Below are positions 7,509-19,985 of a stretch of DNA of 64,000 nt, in pieces; position 1 is the first letter of the stretch; each line of letters begins with the position of its first letter. Made by a program: the position numbers and the translations under genes. A model generated the notes under the pieces. It saw only the letters and a program-made list of their open reading frames with translations, searched no databases and was not told the DNA's origin. The stretch is from Actinomycetota bacterium (GTDB lineage: Bacteria; Actinomycetota; Actinomycetes; S36-B12; UBA5976): NCBI GenBank assembly GCA_026392515.1, contig JAPLBY010000011.1, positions 81,311 to 145,310 of the forward strand, read 5' to 3'.

Positions 7509-9031
7509 GAGCCACTCCCTTCAATTACAACTGTGGCTTCTGGATCAGTTACACCCACATATGTTTGAACTTGTTCAACGGCCGGGTTAATGACGTTAAG
7601 AGCAACCTGCGGTACGAAGCCTAAAGCAATAATTATTGCTATCAGCGGTGCAACAGCAACTAGTTCGCGTCTTGAGATCTCGGTAATGCTCTCTTCGACT
7701 TCCTTACTTGGAACTCCAGTCATCATTCTTTGGTAGAGCCAAAGGATGTAAACGGCTGCTAAGACAATTCCGAAGGTCGCAATGATCGCTGCTGTTGGAT
7801 TAACTGCATATGCACCCGTCAGTACTAAGAATTCTGAGACGAAGGTAGACATGCCAGGAAGTGCAAGTCCTGAAAGTCCTGAAAGCAGGAATACGCCAGC
7901 AAGAATTGGTGCAACCTTTTGGACGCCACCAAAGTCTGCAATTCGCTTTGAGCCGCGACGCGATACCAGGTAGCCCATGACTAAGAACAACGCACCAGTG
8001 GAGAAACCGTGGTTGACCATGTAGAACGAAGATCCACTTAGTCCCTGTGAAGTCATCACAAAGATGCCTAAAACGATGAAGCCAAAGTGCGAGATCGAAG
8101 TAAATGCCACAAGACGCATCACATCTGTTTGTCCAATGGCCAAAAGTGCGCCGTAGAAAATACTGATTACAGCAAGCGTGATGATTGCCGGAGCATAAAA
8201 CTTACTCGCTTCTGGGAAAATCGGAAGCAAGAAGTGCAGCATGGCAAAAGTTCCAACCTTATCGAGCACGCCAACTAGCAAAGTTGATGTTGCTGGTGTT
8301 GCTTCAGCTGCCGCATCTGGCAGCCAGGTATGGAAAGGCACCATAGGCGCCTTTACTGCGAAGGCAAAGAAGAATCCAAGAAAAAGCATTTTCTGCGTTG
8401 CTGGATCAATGTTTAAAGTCGTTAGAGTTTGGAAATCGAAAGTTCCCTGCCCAAGTTGACGGCTTGATACAACATAAAGGCCAATTAGCGCAGCCAGCAT
8501 GAATAAGCCACCGACAAGTGAATACAGCAAGAATTTCATTGCCGCATAAGCACGTTGCGGGCCACCAAATCTTCCAATTAAAAAGTAGATCGGAAACAGC
8601 ATTGCTTCGAAGAAGACATAAAAGAGAAATAAATCATTAGCGGCAAATACGCCAATGATGAAAACTTCTAAGACAAGAATTAAGGAAAAGTAGCCCTTAA
8701 CCGATCCCTGACTTGCATTTTCAGCATCCCACCAGCCAGCAATGATTGCTATCGGTACCAAAATTGCAGACATCACAATAAGTGAAGCTGAGATTCCATT
8801 CACGCCCAGAGTCCAAGAGATTCCAAAAGCTGGAATCCAATCGTAGGACTCAACGTGCTGCAGTCCCCCAGATGAATTATCTAGGCCAAGCACCATAAGA
8901 ACGGACCCAACCAAAGTGGCGAGCGCAAAACCTAAGGCAATTTGCTTAGCTAAAGTCGCTTTCGCAGCTGGAAGCAAGAAAACAACAATCGACCCAACTA
9001 GTGGGATCAGCATCAAAGTCGTTAGCAACAT
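7505..9031 (-). CDS. nuoM: NADH-quinone oxidoreductase subunit M
   Basis: This 508-residue antiporter-like subunit of complex I shows the family stretches FAVKAPMVPFHTWLPDAA and TDVMRLVAFTSISHFGF, and the charged membrane residues in the proton path (Lys in VKAP, Glu in FFEAML). It belongs between NuoL and NuoN in the distal membrane arm. It starts 2 nt after nuoL ends and overlaps nuoN by ATGA. Confidence 0.97.
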   Translation of the reverse strand: MLLTTLMLIPLVGSIVVFLLPAAKATLAKQIALGFALATLVGSVLMVLGLDNSSGGLQHVESYDWIPAFGISWTLGVNGISASLIVMSAILVPIAIIAGWWDAENASQGSVKGYFSLILVLEVFIIGVFAANDLFLFYVFFEAMLFPIYFLIGRFGGPQRAYAAMKFLLYSLVGGLFMLAALIGLYVVSSRQLGQGTFDFQTLTTLNIDPATQKMLFLGFFFAFAVKAPMVPFHTWLPDAAAEATPATSTLLVGVLDKVGTFAMLHFLLPIFPEASKFYAPAIITLAVISIFYGALLAIGQTDVMRLVAFTSISHFGFIVLGIFVMTSQGLSGSSFYMVNHGFSTGALFLVMGYLVSRRGSKRIADFGGVQKVAPILAGVFLLSGLSGLALPGMSTFVSEFLVLTGAYAVNPTAAIIATFGIVLAAVYILWLYQRMMTGVPSKEVEESITEISRRELVAVAPLIAIIIALGFVPQVALNVINPAVEQVQTYVGVTDPEATVVIEGSGS

Positions 9032-9033
9032 GA

Positions 9034-10893
9034 TTAAAGCCTCACTAGTAGAAGTATGAGCGCAATCAAAACTGCGCCACCGAGCATAGTTACTGCATAA
9101 GAACGTGCGTAACCATTCTGAAGTCGTTGAGCTCGAGCCGATAGGCCACCAATCGAAGCAGCAAGACCGCTTACTAAGCCATCAATCGCTTTGGAATCAA
9201 ACCAGGTAAGTGAACGAGTCAAATACTGGCCAGGGCGCATGAACGCGGCTTCGTTTAGCGCATCGCCGTAAGCATCTGCTCTGGCCGCGCGAGTTAGGAA
9301 GCGAACATCTGTTGGTGCCACAACCGGAACTGGACGGCGACCGTATCGCAACCAAGCGAATAGCGCGCCACCAAGGACAACGGCAAGTGTGATTGGAATC
9401 AAAACTGAATGTGAAACTGAATGTTCTGGTTTCGCAAATCCAGTCACAGGCTCTAGCCAGTGCTCGATGTCACCAACAAACAGCATCGCCATACCACCAA
9501 AGACTGAACCCAGTGCTAACACAATCATTGGGATTGTCATTACGGCTGGAGACTCGTGCGGATGAACGTCGTCTTCCCAGCGAGCTTCACCAAAGAATGT
9601 CATGGCCATCATGCGTGTCATGTAGAAGGCAGTAACACCAGCACCAAGCAAAGTTGCCAGACCAATTATCAAACTTTGGCTAAAGGCCACATAAATGATT
9701 TCATCTTTCGACCAGAATCCGGCAAAAGGCGGTACGCCAATAATCGCCAAGAAACCAAGACCAAATGTTGCGTACGTAATCTTCATCATGATGCGCAGTG
9801 CGCCGTAGTGACGCATGTTCACATCGTCATGCATGCCATGCATAACTGATCCCGCACCAAGGAATAGTCCAGCCTTAAACATGCCGTGAGTAAGTAAGTG
9901 GAAGATTGCAAAGACATAGCCAACTGGGCCAAGTCCAGCAGCTAGAACCATGTAACCGATTTGGCTCATAGTCGAACCTGCTAGACCCTTCTTAATGTCA
10001 TCTTTTGCAGTTCCGATGAATGCACCAAGTAGCAAGGTAATTGCACCGACAATTACTACTGCGGTTCGGGCAGTTTCGGAGAGATCAAAAATGGCATGAG
10101 CTCTGACAATTAAATAGACACCGGCGGTAACCATAGTTGCCGCGTGAATCAGCGCGGAAACTGGAGTTGGACCCTCCATCGCATCAAGTAACCAAGATTG
10201 CAGTGGGAACTGCGCACTCTTTCCACAGGCAGCCAAAAGTAACGCCAAGCCGATCCAAGTAATCGTGGATGGAGATCCTGATTCGGCCGCCGCATTAACG
10301 CCCTCAAAAGTTACGGTTCCAAATGTTACGAACATGAGAATGATCGCGAGTGACAGACCTACGTCACCAACGCGGTTTACGATAAACGCTTTCTTGCCAG
10401 CAGTAGCTGCACTTGGCTTTTGTTGGTAGAAGCTGATCAATAGGTAAGAGGCAAGGCCAACACCTTCCCAGCCCACGTAAAGCAAGAAATAGTTGTCAGC
10501 AAGAACCAAAAGCAACATTGCTGCTACGAACAAATTCAAGTAAGCAAAGAAGCGACGGCGATTTGGGTCGTGCTCCATGTACCCAATCGAGTAAATGTGA
10601 ATCAAAGTTCCAACGCCGGTGATCAAAAGCACGAACACGATCGACAACTGATCTAGGTGTAAGCCAAATGGAATTTGAAAGGCCCCAACCGCGATCCAAT
10701 CGAATAAGTGTTGTCCGACTTCACGTTCTTCTTCTGACTTGCCAACCATTTGAATGAACAAGAATGCGCCAAGCAGGAATGAACCAGCAGACATTGCAAC
10801 AGCTAAGAAATGTCCCCAGGCGTTGGTTCGACGGCCCCCGAGCAAGAGCACTGTGGCGCCAACTAATGGCAGACCAATAAGAGCGGCAATCAT
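9034..10893 (-). CDS. nuoL: NADH-quinone oxidoreductase subunit L
   Basis: NuoL is the most distal proton-pumping subunit of complex I, with a long lateral helix near its C-terminus. The 619-residue product has the motifs [49 protein letters not shown] and a typical Lys-rich discontinuous-helix region. It lies 11 bp downstream of nuoK and 2 bp upstream of nuoM in the same operon. Confidence 0.97.
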   Translation of the reverse strand: MIAALIGLPLVGATVLLLGGRRTNAWGHFLAVAMSAGSFLLGAFLFIQMVGKSEEEREVGQHLFDWIAVGAFQIPFGLHLDQLSIVFVLLITGVGTLIHIYSIGYMEHDPNRRRFFAYLNLFVAAMLLLVLADNYFLLYVGWEGVGLASYLLISFYQQKPSAATAGKKAFIVNRVGDVGLSLAIILMFVTFGTVTFEGVNAAAESGSPSTITWIGLALLLAACGKSAQFPLQSWLLDAMEGPTPVSALIHAATMVTAGVYLIVRAHAIFDLSETARTAVVIVGAITLLLGAFIGTAKDDIKKGLAGSTMSQIGYMVLAAGLGPVGYVFAIFHLLTHGMFKAGLFLGAGSVMHGMHDDVNMRHYGALRIMMKITYATFGLGFLAIIGVPPFAGFWSKDEIIYVAFSQSLIIGLATLLGAGVTAFYMTRMMAMTFFGEARWEDDVHPHESPAVMTIPMIVLALGSVFGGMAMLFVGDIEHWLEPVTGFAKPEHSVSHSVLIPITLAVVLGGALFAWLRYGRRPVPVVAPTDVRFLTRAARADAYGDALNEAAFMRPGQYLTRSLTWFDSKAIDGLVSGLAASIGGLSARAQRLQNGYARSYAVTMLGGAVLIALILLLVRL

Positions 10894-10904
10894 GTTCAGT
10901 TCCT

Positions 10905-11204
10905 TTAGTACTTCATCAGACTTGCTTCGTCGATCGAGGCTGATCGACGAGTTCGGAAAATTGTCACGATAATTGCAAGTCCAACTACAACTTCAGCTGC
11001 TGCAACAACCATTACAAAGAAAGCAACTACGAGTCCATCAAGTGTTCCGGTATTGCGGGCTGCGGCAACGAAAGCAAGATTTGCAGCGTTGAGCATTAGT
11101 TCAACGCTCATGAAAACGATGATCGCATTTCTGCGAACCAGCACACCATAAACTCCGATGGTAAAGAGAATGGCAGCAAGAATTAAGTAGTTATTTGGAT
11201 TCAC
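10905..11204 (-). CDS. nuoK: NADH-quinone oxidoreductase subunit K
   Basis: This 99-residue, three-helix membrane subunit carries the two conserved membrane glutamates ([11 protein letters not shown] and [11 protein letters not shown]) of the proton channel. It starts at a GTG at 11204 that overlaps the nuoJ stop by 4 nt. Length is standard for NuoK. Confidence 0.96.
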   Translation of the reverse strand: MNPNNYLILAAILFTIGVYGVLVRRNAIIVFMSVELMLNAANLAFVAAARNTGTLDGLVVAFFVMVVAAAEVVVGLAIIVTIFRTRRSASIDEASLMKY

Positions 11205-11929
11205 TTGCCTGCCTCCTCAATTGAGTTCGGCTTGGCAACTTTGCCTTCACCGCGGAATGCATTTGGAAGGGAATCAATTGAAGTTGATCCGTCAGGCAAC
11301 AATGCTGGGGTATCAACCGAGTTGTTTCTGGCCATTACACCTGGTGCTGGCAGCGGAGTTACGTGGTTACCCATAGTGCGTTCGCGCTGCAATTGATCCT
11401 GAGTCTTTCGAGGTGCCCATCGTTCGTTGTGAGCAAGAACCATTGCGCCAAGTGCTGCCGTAATAAGTAGTGCCGACAAAACTTCAAATGCAAATAGGTA
11501 TTGTCCAAACACCAAATAAGCAATAGCTTTCAAGTGGCCACCATAGCCAGCATTAGCAATTGCTAGTCCTGCTGAAGGTGAGGCGAGCGTGCTGGCAATG
11601 GATGCCACAACCACACCACCAAAAGTTAAAGCAAACAACGCAGCTAGCAGTCTTTGACCTTTGATAGTTTCCAAAAGTGAATCAGATGAATCCACACCAA
11701 CAATCATCAGTACGAAAAGGAACAGCATCATGACTGCACCGGTGTAAACGATGATCTGGGTGGTTCCTAGGAATGGTGCTTCAAGTGTGAAGTAAAGAAC
11801 TGCAATGTTAATCATTGCAAAGGCAACCCAAAGTGCACTGTGCACGGCTTTCTTGGAAACAACCATGCCAAGTGCACCAACAACAGCGAACGTACCCGAG
11901 ACCCAAAAAACTACGCTCTCACCATTCAC
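11201..11929 (-). CDS. nuoJ: NADH-quinone oxidoreductase subunit J
   Basis: This 242-residue subunit has the five-helix NuoJ fold over about residues 1-170, including the [17 protein letters not shown] segment that forms the pi-bulge helix in complex I. A hydrophilic tail of about 70 residues follows, as in actinobacterial NuoJ. The GTG start at 11929 shares one base with the nuoI stop (TAGTG). Confidence 0.96.
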   Translation of the reverse strand: MNGESVVFWVSGTFAVVGALGMVVSKKAVHSALWVAFAMINIAVLYFTLEAPFLGTTQIIVYTGAVMMLFLFVLMIVGVDSSDSLLETIKGQRLLAALFALTFGGVVVASIASTLASPSAGLAIANAGYGGHLKAIAYLVFGQYLFAFEVLSALLITAALGAMVLAHNERWAPRKTQDQLQRERTMGNHVTPLPAPGVMARNNSVDTPALLPDGSTSIDSLPNAFRGEGKVAKPNSIEEAGK

Positions 11930-12477
11930 TATTCGTCACCTACTTTTACGGCACTTGGTGTTGGGCTGCTGCCAACTTTGCCTTCGTAGTAATCGATTGC
12001 AGTTGTACCTGGAGCCATGTCGTGAGGTGGAAGTTCCATTCCAGCCAAAAGCGGGGCAAGTAGATCTTCTTTTGTGAAAATCAGTTTCTCGCGACTGTCA
12101 TCGGCTAATTCATATTCATTTGTCATGGTTAGCGCTCTAGTTGGGCATGCCTCAATGCATAAACCACAAAGAATGCAGCGTAAGTAATTGATTTGATAAG
12201 TCCGGCCGTAACGCTCTCCTGGTGAGAAACGTTCTTCTTCAGTGTTGTCCGCACCTTCAACATAAATGGCGTCTGCCGGGCAAGCCCAAGCACACAACTC
12301 ACAGCCAATGCATTTTTCTAAACCGTCTGGATGTCGGTTTAGCTGGTGACGACCATGGAAGCGAGGCTTTGGTGGATACTTATCCTTCTCTTCCGGGTAC
12401 TGCTCTGTTGTCACCTTCTTGAACATCGATAAGAAAGTGACTCCGAATCCACGGATAACTTGTGGAACTTTAGACAT
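11929..12477 (-). CDS. nuoI: NADH-quinone oxidoreductase subunit I
   Basis: This 182-residue peripheral subunit holds the N6a and N6b [4Fe-4S] clusters through two motifs, [12 protein letters not shown] and [12 protein letters not shown]. It relays electrons from NuoG to NuoB. The N-terminal residues form the amphipathic helix typical of NuoI. It overlaps nuoH by 8 nt. A diverged second NuoI-like protein is at 2707-3102. Confidence 0.97.
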   Translation of the reverse strand: MSKVPQVIRGFGVTFLSMFKKVTTEQYPEEKDKYPPKPRFHGRHQLNRHPDGLEKCIGCELCAWACPADAIYVEGADNTEEERFSPGERYGRTYQINYLRCILCGLCIEACPTRALTMTNEYELADDSREKLIFTKEDLLAPLLAGMELPPHDMAPGTTAIDYYEGKVGSSPTPSAVKVGDE

Positions 12478-13813
12478 TGGTGCCCTCCGTGGTTTCCGTT
12501 ACGACCTGAGATGCAACGGAACCGCTTGAAATCGTTACCTTTGCGTGGCGTGATGGCTGAGCAACTTGACCTGGCATTGGTGGCACCGGGAATCCGCCAG
12601 CAAAAGGATCGAAGTCTTGCTCGGCTTCTAACGCAGCTCGTTGCTCTTCAACTTCGTCAGATTTCTTGCGTCGTAAATCAAGTGTGTATGAAATCAAAAC
12701 AATCAGGATTAGCACTGCACTTGCCGCAAACAGCAAGTTACGTGACTCTAAGCCACCGGTGTTGCGCAAGTAGCGAGCGATTGCAACGATCAAGATCCAA
12801 GCAATCGATACTGGAATCAAAACTTTCCAACCAAACTTCATGAATTGGTCATAACGCAAGCGAGGTAGCGTTCCGCGTAGCCAGATGAATACGAAGATGA
12901 ATGCAAAAACCTTGCCGAAGAACCAAAGCATTGGCCACCAACCGACATTGGCTTGATCCCATAGCGAGATTGGCCACGGTGCGCGCCAACCGCCAAGGAA
13001 CAAAGTCGTGGCAAGTGCCGAAACAGTAACCATGTTTACGTACTCAGCCAAGAAGAACAATGCGAACTTTAGAGATGAATATTCAGTATGGAAGCCACCA
13101 ACAAGTTCGCCTTCAGCTTCTGGCAAGTCAAATGGTGCACGGTTAGTTTCGCCAACCATTGCAGTTGTGTAGATGATGAAAGACGGAAGTAGTAGCACGA
13201 TGTACCACATTGGCTCTTGCGCTGCGACAATCTGCGAAGTCGACATTGACTCGGCATAAAGGAATACCGCAACAAAGGAAAGTCCCATTGCAATTTCGTA
13301 GCTGATCATCTGGGCTGAAGAACGAAGTCCGCCAAGTAGCGGGTAGATCGAGCCTGAAGACCAACCAGCAAGCACGGTTCCGTAAATTCCAACGGATGCA
13401 ATTGCCAATACATATAGAACAGAAACTGGGAAGTCGGTCAGTTGAAGCGGAGTCACTGTGCCAAAAATCGAAACTTCAGGACCCAGTGGGATTACGGCAA
13501 ATGTTAAGAATGCTGTGGTGGCTGCGATAACTGGCGCTATTACATAAACCGCTAAGTGTGCACCCTTTGGAATGATTTCTTCCTTAAGGGCTAACTTAAT
13601 TCCGTCCATCAATGACTGAAGTAAACCAAATGGTCCGACTCGGTTTGGCCCGATACGCATTTGCATGCGGCCAACAACACGACGCTCTGCCCAAATAGTA
13701 AGCAGAGTCATGACGACCATGATTACGAAAATTCCTAGAACCTTTACCGCAATAACTGCAGCTGGATCATTTCCAAAGATACTTAGATCACCTTGAGCTT
13801 GGGAGCGAAACAT
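12470..13813 (-). CDS. nuoH: NADH-quinone oxidoreductase subunit H
   Basis: This 447-residue membrane subunit forms the quinone-binding chamber at the junction with NuoB and NuoD. Recognisable stretches are [24 protein letters not shown] and [20 protein letters not shown], with the conserved acidic residues of the E-channel. About 65 hydrophilic residues extend past the last helix, as in other actinobacterial NuoH. The stop of nuoG and the ATG share one base at 13813. Confidence 0.97.
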   Translation of the reverse strand: MFRSQAQGDLSIFGNDPAAVIAVKVLGIFVIMVVMTLLTIWAERRVVGRMQMRIGPNRVGPFGLLQSLMDGIKLALKEEIIPKGAHLAVYVIAPVIAATTAFLTFAVIPLGPEVSIFGTVTPLQLTDFPVSVLYVLAIASVGIYGTVLAGWSSGSIYPLLGGLRSSAQMISYEIAMGLSFVAVFLYAESMSTSQIVAAQEPMWYIVLLLPSFIIYTTAMVGETNRAPFDLPEAEGELVGGFHTEYSSLKFALFFLAEYVNMVTVSALATTLFLGGWRAPWPISLWDQANVGWWPMLWFFGKVFAFIFVFIWLRGTLPRLRYDQFMKFGWKVLIPVSIAWILIVAIARYLRNTGGLESRNLLFAASAVLILIVLISYTLDLRRKKSDEVEEQRAALEAEQDFDPFAGGFPVPPMPGQVAQPSRHAKVTISSGSVASQVVTETTEGTNV

Positions 13814-16029
13814 TAGTTACCTCCCTTTGCAACGTCAACAACACAGCCAGATGACAAGTTCAAAGAACTTCCCTCGCTATTTGCAGGCAACCAGACAACG
13901 TCATCGGACATTCCAGCAGTGACAATCAGTGGTGCACTGGCAGTATTGCCACAGCAACTTACAGTCGCAGTTGCGCCATCAACTAAGTTCAGCTTTTGTG
14001 CAGTTGATGGGCTAACTCGAACTACTGCAACTCTGGCAGTTGCCGCTAGGTATGGTTCGCCGCTTTGCAATGAACCCTTGTCGAGTAGGTGGCGCCAAGT
14101 CGAAAGCACTGCTTGTCCATTTCCAACAGTTTCAGTGGAAGCAGAATCTGCCTTAAGTGCAGGCTTAGTTGCAGTGGCCCAGAAAGCGGAAACTGAAAGT
14201 GACTTTCCAAGTTCGCGAGCTAACTCGCCAAGAACATCAGCATCACTTAGTGCGCCTGGAGTTGGAATGACCGCACCAAAGCTTCGGTCGCGACCTTCCC
14301 AGTTACGGAAAGTTCCGGCTTTTTCAGTTACAACTGCAACTGGCAAAACTACATCTGCTTCGGCAGTTACATCTGTGTGGCGAGTCTCAAGCGAAACTAC
14401 GAACTGCGCTTTTTCGATTGCAGACATTAGGTCGCCATCAACATCTTCAGGCGAAACGCCACCTACTACTAGTCCCTTAATTGCAGATCCAGTAGCAGCA
14501 ACAATTTCAGAAGTGTTGCGACCGTCGATTGGAAGTAAGCCAGCGTCAAGCGCGCCGCGATCTCCTGCACGACGTGGGATCCAAGCCAACTTCGCACCGG
14601 TTTTGGAAACAAGTTCAGCAACTGCTGTTAGTGCGCCCGGAGTTTGGGCGGCACGTTCGCCCACCAAAATCACGCTGTCACCTGAAAGATGGGTTGCCGC
14701 GGAAGCAATTACCGATACTTCTTCGCGTGGACCTGCAGTTAGTAAAGTCCCCTTCATCTTTGCAAGACCAGCACTTGTGTAAGGCGCAACTGAGTAAACC
14801 TTTGTTGTACCGCTTAAGGCTGCTTTGCGAAGACGCAAGAAAACAATTGGTGATTCATCTTCTGGTTCAAACGAAACCAGAAGCACACTCTTCGCAGCTT
14901 CTAAGTCTCCGTAAGTTACCTCAAGACCCTTGTTGGCTACATGATTTGCCAGGAATGCAGTCTCTTCGTTACTTACTGCGCGAGCACGGAAATCAACATC
15001 GTTTGTACCAAGGACTTCTCTGGCAAACGAAGCGTAAGCATGCGCATCTTCAACGGTCACTCGCCCACCGGTCAATACTGCAGTTGCTTTTCCAGCATTT
15101 GCTAATCCAGCAGCTGCGACTCGCAATGCCTCTGGCCATGAGGCTGGAACTAAGTTACCTGCATCGTCACGAACTAATGGATGAGTTAAGCGACCTTCGT
15201 TTGTGTATGGGAATGCGAATCGACCCTTGTCACAGTTCCACTCTTCGTTAACTTCAGGTGCATCCCAAGCTAGTCGACGCATAACTGTGCTGCGACGAAC
15301 GTCAGTGCGCAGTGCGCATCCACTTGCGCAGTGTTCACATGCCGTTGGTGTGCTTACTAAATCAAATGGACGGGAGCGGAAACGATACTTTGCACTTGTT
15401 AATGCGCCAACTGGACAGATCTGAATTGTGTTTCCAGAGAAGTATGAATCAAACGGCTGATCTTCCGAGGTTCCAACTTGTTGCTTTGCACCGCGTTCTA
15501 ACAATTCAATGAACGGATCGCCAGCAATTTGGTCTGCGAAGCGAGTGCAACGCGCGCAAGATACGCAGCGCTCACGATCAAGCAGAACTTGAGCGCTTAC
15601 ATTGATTGGCTTTGGAAAAGTTCGCTTGGTGCCTTCGAATCTTGTTTCACCCTGACCATTTGTCATTGCCTGATTTTGCAGTGGGCATTCGCCGCCCTTG
15701 TCGCAAATTGGGCAATCAAGTGGGTGGTTGATTAGCAAAAATTCCATAACGCCGGCTTGAGCCTTTTCGGCCATTTCGCTGGTGTGCTGAGTTTTGATAA
15801 CCATGCCTTCAGCAACTGTGACTGCACATGAAGGTTGTGGCTTACCTTGTCCTTCAATTTCAACCAGACACATTCGACAAGCTGCAACTGGATCTAAAAG
15901 TGGGTGGTCACAGAAACGCGGAATTGCAGTACCAAGCATTTCGGCAACGCGAATGATTAATGTTCCCGCTGGTACTTCAACTACTACGCCATCAACGGTG
16001 ACGGTAACAGTTTGCGTAGTTACGGTCAT
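13813..16029 (-). CDS. nuoG: NADH-quinone oxidoreductase subunit G
   Basis: This 738-residue subunit carries the electron chain between NuoF and NuoI. In order, it has an N-terminal [2Fe-2S] domain ([15 protein letters not shown]), the His-Cys N5 motif ([14 protein letters not shown]), N4 ligands (CVSCARC) and a further CxxCxxxC-x27-C motif that matches the N7 cluster ligands known from E. coli and Thermus. The C-terminal two thirds is a degenerate molybdopterin-oxidoreductase domain. It overlaps nuoF by ATGA at 16026-16029. Confidence 0.96.
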   Translation of the reverse strand: MTVTTQTVTVTVDGVVVEVPAGTLIIRVAEMLGTAIPRFCDHPLLDPVAACRMCLVEIEGQGKPQPSCAVTVAEGMVIKTQHTSEMAEKAQAGVMEFLLINHPLDCPICDKGGECPLQNQAMTNGQGETRFEGTKRTFPKPINVSAQVLLDRERCVSCARCTRFADQIAGDPFIELLERGAKQQVGTSEDQPFDSYFSGNTIQICPVGALTSAKYRFRSRPFDLVSTPTACEHCASGCALRTDVRRSTVMRRLAWDAPEVNEEWNCDKGRFAFPYTNEGRLTHPLVRDDAGNLVPASWPEALRVAAAGLANAGKATAVLTGGRVTVEDAHAYASFAREVLGTNDVDFRARAVSNEETAFLANHVANKGLEVTYGDLEAAKSVLLVSFEPEDESPIVFLRLRKAALSGTTKVYSVAPYTSAGLAKMKGTLLTAGPREEVSVIASAATHLSGDSVILVGERAAQTPGALTAVAELVSKTGAKLAWIPRRAGDRGALDAGLLPIDGRNTSEIVAATGSAIKGLVVGGVSPEDVDGDLMSAIEKAQFVVSLETRHTDVTAEADVVLPVAVVTEKAGTFRNWEGRDRSFGAVIPTPGALSDADVLGELARELGKSLSVSAFWATATKPALKADSASTETVGNGQAVLSTWRHLLDKGSLQSGEPYLAATARVAVVRVSPSTAQKLNLVDGATATVSCCGNTASAPLIVTAGMSDDVVWLPANSEGSSLNLSSGCVVDVAKGGN

Positions 16030-17327
16030 CGAGTCGCTCCTGCAAATACTGTGGCGGCTACTGGATCAAAGCTTTCGTTAGCTGGCGTATTTGTCGCTTG
16101 CACAAATTCATCGCGGAAGTACTTAAGTGCTGCTGGGAATGGTGTTGCGGCAGCATCACCAAGAGCGCAGAAGGAACGGCCAGCAATCTGTGAGCAAATG
16201 TCGATCAACTTATCTAGATCAGATTCGGTGCCATGACCATCTTCGAATCGATGGAGAACATCACTTAACCACCAAGTGCCTTCCCGACATGGTGTGCACT
16301 TGCCACATGATTCGTGCTTGTAGAAAGCCAACCATCCAGTAACGGCGCGAACCACAGAAGTTGTGTCATCGAAAATCATTGGAGTTCCAGTGCCAAGCAT
16401 GGAACCAGCTGCAGCAATGTCTTCGTAAGTTAACGGAGTATCAAGTAAATCTGGAGTCAGCATTGGAACTGATGATCCGCCTGGTAACCAGAACTTAACT
16501 TTGTGACCGTCGCGAACTCCCCCAGCATGCTCAAGAAGCTCACGCATGGTGATTCCAAGTGGAGCTTCGTAAATTCCTGGACGATTTACGTGACCAGAAA
16601 CTGCGAACAACTTGAAGCCTGGTGACTTTTCAGTTCCAAATGACTTGAACCAATCAACACCGTTGTTAACGATGTATGGAATGTTTGCAATTGTCTCAAC
16701 GTTATTTACGCAAGATGGTGAAGCATAAAGTCCAGCGACTGCAGGAAACGGTGGCTTCAAACGTGGCTGACCGCGACGACCTTCAAGGGAATCCAGTAGC
16801 GCAGTTTCTTCACCACAAATGTAGGCACCGGCACCAGCGTGCAAAACAACTTCAAGATCAAATCCAGATCCCATGATGTTCTTACCAAGGTATCCCGCAG
16901 CATAAGCTTCGCGAATCGCGTTATTAACCCGACGGAAAACGTGTGGAACTTCGCCACGAATGTAAATGAATGCGTGGTTAGCGCGCATTGCGTATGAAGC
17001 AATGATGATGCCTTCGATTAATGAATGCGGGTTAGCCATCATTAATGGAATGTCTTTGCAAGCACCTGGTTCAGACTCATCGGCGTTGATAACTAAGTAA
17101 TGCGGTTTGCCATCGCCTTGTGGAACAAAGCTCCACTTAAGGCCAGTTGGGAATCCAGCACCACCACGACCACGTAGGCCTGAATCTTTAACCATCGAAA
17201 TGATGTCATCTGGGCCAGTTGCGAACGCCTTCTTGAATGCGGTGTAACCGCCGTGGCGCATGTAGCCCGTAATTTTGTAGGAATCAACTTCATCCCAATG
17301 TGCACTGAGTACCGGAGTTAATGTCAT
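16026..17327 (-). CDS. nuoF: NADH-quinone oxidoreductase subunit F
   Basis: This 433-residue subunit binds NADH, FMN and the N3 [4Fe-4S] cluster and is the electron entry point of complex I. The glycine-rich GRGGAGFPTGLKW loop is at about residues 52-64, and the cluster ligands are in SCGKCTPCREG plus a later SFCALGD. It overlaps both nuoE and nuoG by ATGA. Confidence 0.97.
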   Translation of the reverse strand: MTLTPVLSAHWDEVDSYKITGYMRHGGYTAFKKAFATGPDDIISMVKDSGLRGRGGAGFPTGLKWSFVPQGDGKPHYLVINADESEPGACKDIPLMMANPHSLIEGIIIASYAMRANHAFIYIRGEVPHVFRRVNNAIREAYAAGYLGKNIMGSGFDLEVVLHAGAGAYICGEETALLDSLEGRRGQPRLKPPFPAVAGLYASPSCVNNVETIANIPYIVNNGVDWFKSFGTEKSPGFKLFAVSGHVNRPGIYEAPLGITMRELLEHAGGVRDGHKVKFWLPGGSSVPMLTPDLLDTPLTYEDIAAAGSMLGTGTPMIFDDTTSVVRAVTGWLAFYKHESCGKCTPCREGTWWLSDVLHRFEDGHGTESDLDKLIDICSQIAGRSFCALGDAAATPFPAALKYFRDEFVQATNTPANESFDPVAATVFAGATR

Positions 17328-17971
17328 TTCTTTACTCCTGGTGCAGTTTGGCCAAGTTCTTTAGCGCGATTCAATCCGGCAAGCATTTGCTCATCGGCCT
17401 GGACGCCTTCATCAACTAAGCCATCATCGAAGCCAGCCAAAGTTAATTCGTTTTCCTTAAAGGTACGAATCTTTGGCCCACGGGTGCTGATAACTTCTTT
17501 GCCGCTGGCAAGTTTTTCAACTACATCAATTGCAGATTCTGGTGTCATGTTGTCCAAGAATTCCCAGTTCGCAGTCATAACTGGTGCGTGCGTGCAAGCA
17601 GCCTGACATTCAATCCGCTCAAGTGAGATTTTTCCATCTGGAGTTACTTCGTCATGGCCGATACCAAGTCGAGAACTTAGCTTCTCCCAAATTGCATCGC
17701 CACCGAGAATGCCACAGCCTGGGTTGATGCATACGCCGATGTGATATTCACCAGCTGGCTTGCGGTGATACATGGTGTAGAAAGTTGCCACTGCAGCAAC
17801 TTCAGCTGTAGTTAGGGAAAGTTCATCAGCACATAAAGCAATACCGTCTGCACTTACGTAGCCTTCTTCAGACTGAACTAAGTGCAACATTGGCAAAAGT
17901 GCAGATCTTGCCTGCGGGTAACGCGAAATGATTTCGCGCGCTTGTACTCGAGTTGATTCAGATAGTGACAT
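17324..17971 (-). CDS. nuoE: NADH-quinone oxidoreductase subunit E
   Basis: This 215-residue thioredoxin-like subunit holds the N1a [2Fe-2S] cluster. Ligands are visible as CINPGC (C-x4-C) and CQAAC (C-x3-C). A C-terminal hydrophilic extension of about 60 residues is common in actinobacteria. The ATG at 17971 shares one base with the nuoD stop. Confidence 0.96.
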   Translation of the reverse strand: MSLSESTRVQAREIISRYPQARSALLPMLHLVQSEEGYVSADGIALCADELSLTTAEVAAVATFYTMYHRKPAGEYHIGVCINPGCGILGGDAIWEKLSSRLGIGHDEVTPDGKISLERIECQAACTHAPVMTANWEFLDNMTPESAIDVVEKLASGKEVISTRGPKIRTFKENELTLAGFDDGLVDEGVQADEQMLAGLNRAKELGQTAPGVKK

Positions 17972-19290
17972 TAACGATCAACGCCTCCCATAACTGGATC
18001 AATCGATGCAACTGCAGCAATTACATCTGCAATTTGTCCGCCTTCACACATTGCGGCAACGGCTTGAAGATTTGTAAATGACGGATCGCGGTAATGAACT
18101 CGGTATGGACGAGTGCCGCCATCGGACACAATGTGAACGCCAAGTTCGCCACGTGGTGATTCAACTGCGCTGTAAACCTGACCGGCTGGAACTTGGAAGC
18201 CTTCAGTAACTAACTTGAAGTGGTGGATTAAAGCTTCCATCGACTCGCCCATGATGTGGCGAATGTGATCTAGCGAGTTTCCTTGACCATCAGAACCAAT
18301 AGATAACTGAGCTGGCCAAGCAATCTTCTTGTCTTCAACCATGACTGGTCCTGGCTGCAAGCGATCAAGACACTGTTCAACAATGTTTAGTGACTGTTCC
18401 ATTTCAGTTAAGCGAATCAAGAAGCGACCATAAGCATCTGAAGTGGTCTGAGTCATGACATCGAATTCGTAATTCTCGTATCCGCTGTATGGCGATGTCT
18501 TGCGAAGGTCTTCAGGTAGACCAGTTGCGCGAAGCACTGGGCCAGTAACACCAAGAGCCATGCAACCAGCAAGATCAAGTTTGCCGATGCCCTGAGTTCG
18601 AGCTAACCAAATTGAGTTGTCGACCAACATGTCAGCGGTATCTTTCATGCGACGAGGTAGCGCCATGATTGTGTCGCGGATTTGCTGCTCAGCACCAGCT
18701 GGCAAATCTTGTGCCACACCACCTGGTCGGATGTAAGCACTATTCATACGTAAGCCGGTTACAAGTTCAAATAAGTCAAGAACTGATTCGCGCTCGCGGA
18801 ATCCGAAAATCATTGCGGTAAGTGCGCCAAGTTCCATACCGCCTGTTGCAAGCGCAACTAAGTGGGAAGAAACACGGTTAAGTTCCATCATCATTACGCG
18901 AATGATTTGTGCGCGTTCTGGAATCTGATCAGTAATACCTAGGAGTTTTTCAACGCCTAAGCAGTATGCAGTCTCATTGAAGAATGGTGACAAGTAATCC
19001 ATACGAGTAACGAAAGTTACGCCCTGGGTCCAAGTGCGGTATTCAAGATTCTTTTCGATACCGGTATGTAGGTAGCCGATTCCACAACGAGCTTCAGTTA
19101 CGGATTCGCCTTCAAGTTCCAAAATCAAACGCAATACGCCGTGAGTTGAAGGGTGCTGTGGACCCATGTTTACAACAATGCGTTCGTATTCGCCTTCGGC
19201 AGCACCAAGAACTGAATCCCAGTCTTGACCCATAACGGTATGGACGCGACCTTCAGTTGTTTCGTAATTAGGTGAGTAAGTATCAGACAT
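17971..19290 (-). CDS. nuoD: NADH-quinone oxidoreductase subunit D
   Basis: This 439-residue 49-kDa-type subunit forms the quinone site with NuoB. Family stretches [25 protein letters not shown] and the C-terminal [16 protein letters not shown] are present; the quinone-binding His is in the HPSTHG loop. It is the only NuoD-like gene in the window, so the orphan NuoB/C/I set at 2707-3928 has no local partner of this kind. Confidence 0.97.
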   Translation of the reverse strand: MSDTYSPNYETTEGRVHTVMGQDWDSVLGAAEGEYERIVVNMGPQHPSTHGVLRLILELEGESVTEARCGIGYLHTGIEKNLEYRTWTQGVTFVTRMDYLSPFFNETAYCLGVEKLLGITDQIPERAQIIRVMMMELNRVSSHLVALATGGMELGALTAMIFGFRERESVLDLFELVTGLRMNSAYIRPGGVAQDLPAGAEQQIRDTIMALPRRMKDTADMLVDNSIWLARTQGIGKLDLAGCMALGVTGPVLRATGLPEDLRKTSPYSGYENYEFDVMTQTTSDAYGRFLIRLTEMEQSLNIVEQCLDRLQPGPVMVEDKKIAWPAQLSIGSDGQGNSLDHIRHIMGESMEALIHHFKLVTEGFQVPAGQVYSAVESPRGELGVHIVSDGGTRPYRVHYRDPSFTNLQAVAAMCEGGQIADVIAAVASIDPVMGGVDR

Positions 19291-19985
19291 TAGCTGTAAG
19301 ACCTCCGAACATCTGGAGGTGGAATAGTTGCGCCCTTGTATTCAACTGGAACGCCACCAAGTGGATAGTCCTTGCGCTGGGGATGACCTTGCCAATCGTC
19401 CGGCATCATGATGCGGATTAAGTGTGGATGACCATCAAAAATAATTCCAAAGAAGTCATATGCTTCGCGTTCATGCCAGTCGTTGGTTGGGTAAACCGAC
19501 ATGATCGAAGGAATGTGTGGATTGGCATCTGCAACGGAAACTTCAAGTCGAATTCGGCGATTGTGGGTTATCGAACGGAAATGGTAAACCGCGTGTAACT
19601 CACGATCTTTATATTCTGGGTAGTGAACGCCGCTAACTCCAAGGCATAGTTCAAAGCGCAGACCTGGTTCATCGCGAAGAGTTTTTGCTATCGCAACTAA
19701 TTCACTCGGGCGAACATGAAGCGTTAGCTCATCATGATCTACAACTACTTTTTCAATTGCCTTATCCCAAGATGAATCAAAATCTGGCAGTGCTGCAATC
19801 AATTCGTCAGCAAGTACATCAAAGTAACTTCCGTACGGGCGTTCAGATGGAGCTGGAACCGGTACCACAATTGCAAGTCCGCCAAAGCCCGATGTATCAC
19901 CAGAGCCAGAAGCGCCAAACATTCCTTGGCTAGCGCTTGTAACTTCGAGCAACGGCTGACCGTTGTGTACTACTTCATTGCTCAT
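19290..19985 (-). CDS. nuoC: NADH-quinone oxidoreductase subunit C
   Basis: This 231-residue 30-kDa subunit has the signature [28 protein letters not shown] and ends in the usual [12 protein letters not shown] region. About 75 Gly/Ser-rich and variable residues precede the core, typical of actinobacterial NuoC. It overlaps nuoB by ATGA at 19982-19985 and touches nuoD at 19290. Confidence 0.96.
   Translation of the reverse strand: MSNEVVHNGQPLLEVTSASQGMFGASGSGDTSGFGGLAIVVPVPAPSERPYGSYFDVLADELIAALPDFDSSWDKAIEKVVVDHDELTLHVRPSELVAIAKTLRDEPGLRFELCLGVSGVHYPEYKDRELHAVYHFRSITHNRRIRLEVSVADANPHIPSIMSVYPTNDWHEREAYDFFGIIFDGHPHLIRIMMPDDWQGHPQRKDYPLGGVPVEYKGATIPPPDVRRSYS

Noticed and set aside
13919..15251. 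Long plus-strand open frames inside nuoG
   Set aside because: They are antisense shadows of a well-conserved gene, without ribosome binding sites or recognisable protein features.
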